From Datnioides undecimradiatus (lineage: Eukaryota; Chordata; Actinopteri; Lobotiformes; Datnioididae), in NCBI GenBank assembly GCA_008933995.1, contig WARS01000065.1, positions 124,001 through 188,000 on the forward strand: 64,000 nt of DNA, in the 5' to 3' direction. Shown one piece after another: positions 58,385 through 64,000 of the stretch (positions within the stretch are counted from its first letter, which is position 1; each line of letters begins with the position of its first letter). The notes beneath the pieces were generated by a model, which saw only the letters and a program-made list of their open reading frames with translations, was not told the origin of the DNA and ran no database searches. Made by a program: the position numbers and the translations under genes.

Positions 58385-58690
58385 TTATAGCCAAGCTAGC
58401 AGCGTGGTTCTAGGGAAGGCGATGTCTGTCAGTCAGTCTGTTGCCTGTTGTCCAGTTGATCAGTTCACCACTTTGGTCCAGAGTAAAATATCTCAATAAG
58501 GTTTGTTGAGTTGAAACTTTGGACAGACGTTCATAATCCCCAAAGAATTGTTCCTACGTTTGTGGTCCCCATGCTCTTCTAGAACCACAGGCTATTGTGC
58601 GAATCACAAAGGAATTTGGTTTTTGGTATCCACTGAGGCTTGAGGATGAATTCCGATTCTGGTAATCTCTTGATTTTCCAATTAGCACCC
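58385..58690 (+). repeat. Degenerate teleost dispersed repeat
   Basis: Landmarks in order: AAGCTAGCAGCGTGG, TTCTAGGGAAGGCGATGTCTG, GTTCACCACTTTGGTCCAGAG, AAAATATCTCAATAAGG, AAACTTTGGACAGACG, TTCATAATCCCCAAAGAAT. I recall the same order in a common teleost repeat (ccactttggtccagactgaaatatctcaacaa...; cagacattcatggtcccc...). The class of the element is unknown to me, and the 3' limit is uncertain. Confidence 0.6.
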
Positions 58691-60383
58691 CCAGCAATGA
58701 AAAGCAGCCAAGGTTGTCACACTTTTTGAGGGCAGATCTCGCTCAGGTATGTCTGATGGACACATGACGTAACAGTCATGTAATAGAAAGACTCAAACTG
58801 AAGAAGTTGCTGAGTCAGCAGTTATTCTCAGTATATGAAGGAGCAGTCAATAAAATACATTACCAACAGCTGCATCGCTGAAACCATGAGAGGTCCTCAG
58901 GCAAACAGGCAGCTCAGCTGTACATGGTGTTTGGAGTTATGTGCAGCAACAAGCTCACACTTGGGTCACATGTAGGCAAACTTCTAACCTTTAATAAGAG
59001 TATTTGCCAAACTTCATCTGTGTAAATCTTGATTGCAAAGCAGTCAAGTCATCTTCAAAACTATTTTTTCTTCTCAAAAATTCAATTAGAGATGTCCTGT
59101 TAGCAAAGAAGAATCAGTGAACTATTAATACTACACCCACCTCTTTTAGTGGACGTTCACTTGCTGGTGGGTCATGTAACACGCTGTAATTGTGCTGCCA
59201 TCTTGGGCAGGACTCTCCAGCACAAAAAATACGATTTCAATCTCAGGAGACCATCCTGGCTAAATTAAGGCCAAAAGAAAAAAAAAAAAAAAAGGAAAAA
59301 CAAGTAAAACACTACATGTCGGGGCTTGAGCCAGCAACTGCAAGAGCCAACACCAGCATCGCATTTAGCCCGCAATTTATTCTTCTGAGAGAGGTGGTAT
59401 TTCCTCTGACTTCAGCTGACATCTCTATAACTTCTGTGGTCCACGGGCGCAGGATTCTTAATGTCCAGGCCGACTAACACTGGTGATAAGCTGTGACCAA
59501 AAATGCGGTGGTGGTGAAACTACTTTAATAAATCACACCGAGTCAGAGGTCTCTATTTCATTTATATCTATCCATCACTGATCATGGAAAGTAATGAGTT
59601 TAAATAAGCCACAATGATGCTATTATAGTACAATAAGTACTGTATAACTGTATAACTAATGTCCAAGACAGTTTCGATGATAAAGTTATTTTCTAAGCTA
59701 AAATTGATGCAAAATTAGCAAATGTACGTAAGTAATTAATTATGAACGATGAATCTGAACGGATGAACAAGTAACACTGTCGCGCAAAACTTTGATTTCT
59801 CCCCAACGAATCAAATGTCTTCATAAAAACATTAAAAACATAATCACTGCTGACTCTTTTCCCTGTTGGATACAACAGCCAATCAAATTTGAGCATTGCT
59901 GACCGGTTTAAGGATTGCTTTGTCATCTCGCTGTTCCTGCACCAGCGCAAATAACGGCAAAAAAGGGCAAGATGACCACACGGAAGAATGAAATAAAAAC
60001 AAAACGCGTATCTCAGTCTGATCATCAGGCCGGGGCAGTAACATCTAAGGCTAAATCATAATTTACCATCATCCGCGCTTACATTTAGAGTAATATCCTT
60101 TTAGCAACACCAAAGTGCACTGGTGAAGAATTACCGATGGCAGTCCCGGTGATAAAGTGCCCACGGCGCAGTCCTGTTTGTGCTACACGGTTTGCATTAA
60201 GCTGTGATGACAGCAGAGCAACAGTGCCTCAGCCCCCGGAGCAGTCAGCGTTCCCCTGAGAAAGCAAATGTAAAATGATAGTGGGATTCTGTGATTGTAG
60301 GCAGACCTGCTTCTGCTCTCTACCTCTCTGTTTCTGCTGGCCTAGCAGGGAACGAGAAGAGAAAACCCTGCAGGATTTCCCCT

Positions 60384-60389
<6 letters not shown>
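58691..60389. other. Upstream non-coding DNA; nothing recognised
   Basis: AT-leaning sequence with an A-rich run at 59279-59294 and no recognisable gene. The minus-strand frame at 59693-60025 shows no known domain. Confidence 0.6.

Positions 60390-60452
<63 letters not shown>
60390..60452 (+). repeat. (CA)31 microsatellite, longest in the window
   Basis: 63 bp of perfect CA dinucleotides, preceded by CGCGCG. Confidence 0.98.
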
Positions 60453-60454
<2 letters not shown>

Positions 60455-62638
60455 AATCACCTATCACTAGCGTATTGCAGTTTCCTGAGCTGTTAAATAA
60501 CGTAATTATCTCCTTCTCTCTTTCCCGGTCCTGTCCTCTTACTGCACCATGGCTATCTCTCCCACCCCTACATTCAAGGGCATCCCTCACCCCTCTCTAC
60601 AAAACCAAACCACTCAGGTGGGAAGTTACCCCACAGTCTCCAGCTCCAGAACCCCGCCTCTTAAATCACACTCTGGGCCAGCGCTGATGCAGACAGTCCC
60701 CTAGACTGTGGGGAAAGCCTAGCAGCCTAAAAAGGACACAGCCTCTATACACAGGTGGAGGGTGGAAGCTGGTACGACTGGAGGAGACACTGAGTATAAC
60801 AGAGGCTGCGGAGAAACAGACACTGGTGGATTGAAATGAAGACATCAGTCCTCACGGGCGAGCCAATACATGGTACAGAGAGTGCCAGGGGGGAGAACAG
60901 AGTCGCCAAGGAGACAGACAAGAGCGCTGGCCAAGACCAGAGAGAGACACAGAGACAATCAAACAAAAAGGCGTAGAGAGAGTGAGAGACAGAAAGATGT
61001 GTAGTCTCTTTGTGTATCAGTGTACAAGTTTGCACGTGCATGTGTGTGTCCATGCACACGTGTGCCTGCCCCAGTGCCGTCCGTGGGTAGCCGGGCAGCG
61101 ACTGAGTGAGTTTCTGGCACCAGCTGCCTCTAAATGATCTGACATCGCCACGGCAGTGTTTTCCACCCACCGCTTCATCCATCGAGCTGTCTATCCCTCC
61201 ACCCCTCACCAAGATAGATGGTGGTTCAGTCTGCATGGAGCTCCAAGTTCAGTGCAAGTCACACTATACTACTACACTTTAATATAAGTATAAAAATGCA
61301 TGCAGTGTTAACAAAGACAGCTCTTTTTTTATTTTTGTAACCCAAGTGTCAAAGGTTCTGTTTAGATCAAATCTACAGTTTGCAGGCGACGGTTAGCATT
61401 TTAGCACACTGTCGTTGTCCTTATCCATGCAGAGGCTGAGGCTGTGATACTGGATTAGATAATTACATAAGAATCATTAACTTCAGGGTGTCACACGTGG
61501 AAACCACCTGCTGTTGGTGTCTGGGCAGGTTAAACATTAGGTTAGCTAGAAATCCATGTCACTGTCTCCATGTCTGTCCATTTTCTGTCTCTCTGCTACA
61601 TTTTAGCTCAGTGACTCCGCGCGACCTTCAGCTTAGAGCATATTGCCAAAGCATCTGAAACAACGTGGCGGTAATTACTCACAGCATTTTGCTTTGAAAT
61701 GCGTCACACTACATCCGTATAATTACTAGGAAAGAAAATAAGCGTCAGTCATCTCATCTATCTCTTTGTGTCTTCATCTGAAACCCGTCCTAATCCCCCT
61801 CCTCCTCCTCCTCCTCTTCGTGTTACTCATCTCCTCGTCTTCCCCCCCCCACCGTCTCTCCTCGTGTAACCCTCTTAATTTCTCTCTCTGACACTGTGGA
61901 GGTGACTGGTCCTGTTTTGCCTCTCAGTCTAATCTCAGGCTCATTATGTAAAGGCGTGTTGGCTCATTTGTTATTTCTGGCTCCAATAACCCTGATTAAG
62001 GCTGTTTCTCTCTCTCTCCCTCTCTCTCCGAGCCGCCGTCCTGTTATCAGTCGACGTTAATGATAGCGACGCCGGCCCCTCGTTGTGACGGGTTCCTCCC
62101 CTGTGAGGTAACAGACATTTTGATTCTATAAAGAGATAAGTGACTCATACATTTACCTTAAAGTAATTAAACTAATTTACAAGCTATCATCCGTTGCAAA
62201 ATAATAGCGTGGCCAGGATTTTATTTATTTTATGCTTGTATAAAATGCTTCACTGAAACAGATTCAAAGTATTTTGTTAAAAGAGAGAACTCCTACTTTG
62301 AGTTTGTGTGGCTAATTATACAGTGAGCGTTTCGCTGTGGGCAGCTCACTGATATTCAGATTCGGGCGGTGCAGCGAGGGTTGCAAAATGCCACGGGAGC
62401 AGCAGGTAACGGAAGGAGTTTTGCTTTTAATGCAAATAAAAAGGTAGCAGAAGCGCTGGAAGTCACTGCTGGGTGAGTCTGCTGCAGTGTTAACACTTAT
62501 TTCTATTTAGGTTTCGTCTTTGGAGGGTAGCAGTGGCGGAGGCAGCATTCACAGAAGGTATGTTCATAAGTGCTCCGACACAGGACAGCTTAAAGTTAGG
62601 AGCAACTGAACGGAGACTTGGTTTGCCTTGGTAGCGAT
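60453..62638. other. Upstream non-coding DNA with short TCC run
   Basis: No gene recognised. A (TCC)n stretch at 61797-61817 and a CT run at 62008-62030 are present. The 163-codon minus frame at 60745-61236 has no recognisable domain. Confidence 0.6.
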
Positions 62639-62639
62639 C

Positions 62640-63060
62640 TCTGAAATCCCAGTTTTGAATTTCCTTAAATGCACCAATATCAGTCTACATCAGTCCCTGC
62701 TAGATTTCCCATTTCATGCTAGTGAGAGGCATCTTCAAAATGGTTCTAATCAATATTTTGATCAAAAGACAATGTAACAGTGTGAATGGGATGTAGACTT
62801 ATTAGAAACTGCAGATCAGCTCAGTTTTAAGGAGATTTCTAGTCATTTGATTCTCGTTCTTTGGCTGTCCCGCCTGCAACTTCACCGTTTTGGTTCACTC
62901 TCACTGCTTGTTCTCTGGCGAATGCACGGGGGTGTGTAGCAGCTAGGAAGCCAGATGTTCCTTTAAGGACTTGGTAGAGACCAAAAATGGAGCTTAAACA
63001 GAGACAGTATTGGATCCACGTTGATGGGAGGTCAGAAGTAAATAAAAAAGCAAGATTAAA
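62640..63060 (+). repeat. Probable degenerate dispersed repeat
   Basis: Phrases GTTTTGGTTCACTCTCACTGC (62888-62908), GCTAGGAAGCCAGATGTTCC (62942-62961) and GAGACCAAAAATGGAGCTTAA (62978-62998) followed by 'agtattgga' occur in the order I recall from a teleost dispersed element. The family is unknown to me and the left boundary is a guess. Confidence 0.4.
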
Positions 63061-63734
63061 TATTTGACCATTCATACATCAGAGTTGGTTCTCCTTCCTG
63101 TTTCATATCCGTTCCTAATGCAGAGCAGAGACAGATTTGGGAGGGATGGACAAGTTTGGAGGGATAGAAGAAGAGATGAGGACGGGAGGCTACAGCCTGG
63201 AGCGGCATACGTCACCGTGGGACAGACAATCTGCACAAATCTGAGGGGATGAGGACGGAGACAGGGAGAGCCAACTGAGTAAGAACAGGGATCTTCGCAG
63301 ACATACAAAGGGAGGAATTTGGGGATGTCATGGACACGAACGTGATGAAAAGGTGCTCTATACATTCCTAGCATTCAGAGAGAAGTCATGCTTGCACAGT
63401 GCAGACAGAGCTGTATAACATATAGCTCAAGATTTGTCATCTCGACATCAGCAATTGCATGGGGGGAGCTCAGGGCGCTAATACATTATGACTTCATATA
63501 TCAGCCTATGTCCTGGCAAGACTTGGTGTCACAGATAAATACGCCCAATAAAGATAGAAAACACACACAGCACATCTATAAACCCCCAAACGGAGCCGTG
63601 TCAGAGCCAATACACGGGGTTGAAAAGTGCGTGTTTATCATTTGCGTGTTTTATGAACTGTGTTGAACCGAATTTGTGTCTGTCACTTAGTTTGCGCGGC
63701 GTATGCGTGTCTGTAGGTGTCGCTCCATCTGTGC

Positions 63735-63960
63735 GTTACCCCCGCGCTCACCTCTAAATCCCCCGATGCAGCTGTGGATTAGACGGCGGTGAATTATGGC
63801 TCGGCGGCGCCGCGCTGCCTCGAATAATGCAATAATGCAGAGTCCCTCTGTGTCAGTCAGCGCCTGTTAACCAGGACCAGCCTGAGACAAATGGGCCCCA
63901 AATTGGGATTGATATGTAGGGCTTTTCTGTGGGGGACTTTAATGAACACACAATACAGGT
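63735..63960. promoter_or_regulatory. Candidate conserved non-coding element upstream of fgf11
   Basis: GTGGATTAGACGGCGGTGAATTATGG, a CpG-rich GGCGGCGCCGCGCTGCC core and CGAATAATGCAATAATGCAG are followed by AAATTGGGATTGATATG. The mix of a CpG-rich core and AT motifs stands out from the flanks. Inference only. Confidence 0.28.
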
Positions 63961-64000
63961 ATCCACAGCTCTGGCCTCCCTCGGTGCTGCAAATAAAGCT

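Noticed and set aside
59247..59263. GAGACCATCCTGGCTAA, identical to a phrase in primate Alu elements
   Set aside because: The flanking sequence does not match Alu and everything else is fish; treated as coincidence.
60229..60496. Val-Cys or His-Thr repeat proteins from CA/GT tracts (also at many other sites)
   Set aside because: They are translations of dinucleotide microsatellites.

Overview
This window reads as nuclear DNA of a ray-finned fish, probably a percomorph teleost. Three things point that way: a very high density of (CA)n/(GT)n microsatellites, a tRNA-derived SINE of the DANA/HE1-like (V-SINE) kind found in fish, and degenerate copies of dispersed repeats familiar from teleost genomes. 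I see no operon-like or other prokaryotic organisation. Almost every open frame is a chance frame through simple repeats or purine/pyrimidine-biased DNA.

One gene can be supported. It lies on the minus strand and is a fibroblast growth factor homologous factor, best called fgf11 (FHF3). Its A-type first exon (55310-55502), second exon (16175-16285) and third exon (4244-4347) are joined by correct splice sites and compatible phases (1, 1, 0). Exons 2 and 3 have the exact lengths known for this family (111 and 104 nt). Together they encode residues 1-136: the basic N-terminal domain and the first half of the beta-trefoil core. Exons 4 and 5 (rest of the core and C-terminus) are not in the window and should lie beyond position 1. 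Which teleost duplicate (fgf11a or fgf11b) this is cannot be decided from the sequence alone.

Layout from left to right: 1-4243 is the start of intron 3. 4244-4347 is exon 3. 4348-16174 is intron 2 (11.8 kb), with the SINE at 8625-8937 and a 1.1-kb pyrimidine-rich stretch near 9.5-10.6 kb. 16175-16285 is exon 2. 16286-55309 is intron 1 (39 kb), which holds most of the microsatellites, several purine/pyrimidine-asymmetric islands and several non-repetitive, homeodomain-site-rich stretches that look like candidate conserved non-coding elements. 55310-55502 is coding exon 1. From 55503 on comes a GC- and CpG-rich 5'-UTR/promoter candidate, then 8 kb of upstream DNA with simple repeats and two probable degenerate dispersed repeats.

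I found no undescribed gene system. The observations most worth checking are regulatory or structural: a CA-repeat tract (in the transcript) 17 nt inside intron 2 after exon 2, an 18-nt homopolymer forming the polypyrimidine tract of exon 3, several oppositely oriented GT/CA tract pairs that could fold into double-stranded RNA in the pre-mRNA, a GATA-site palindrome cluster, and the candidate enhancers in intron 1.
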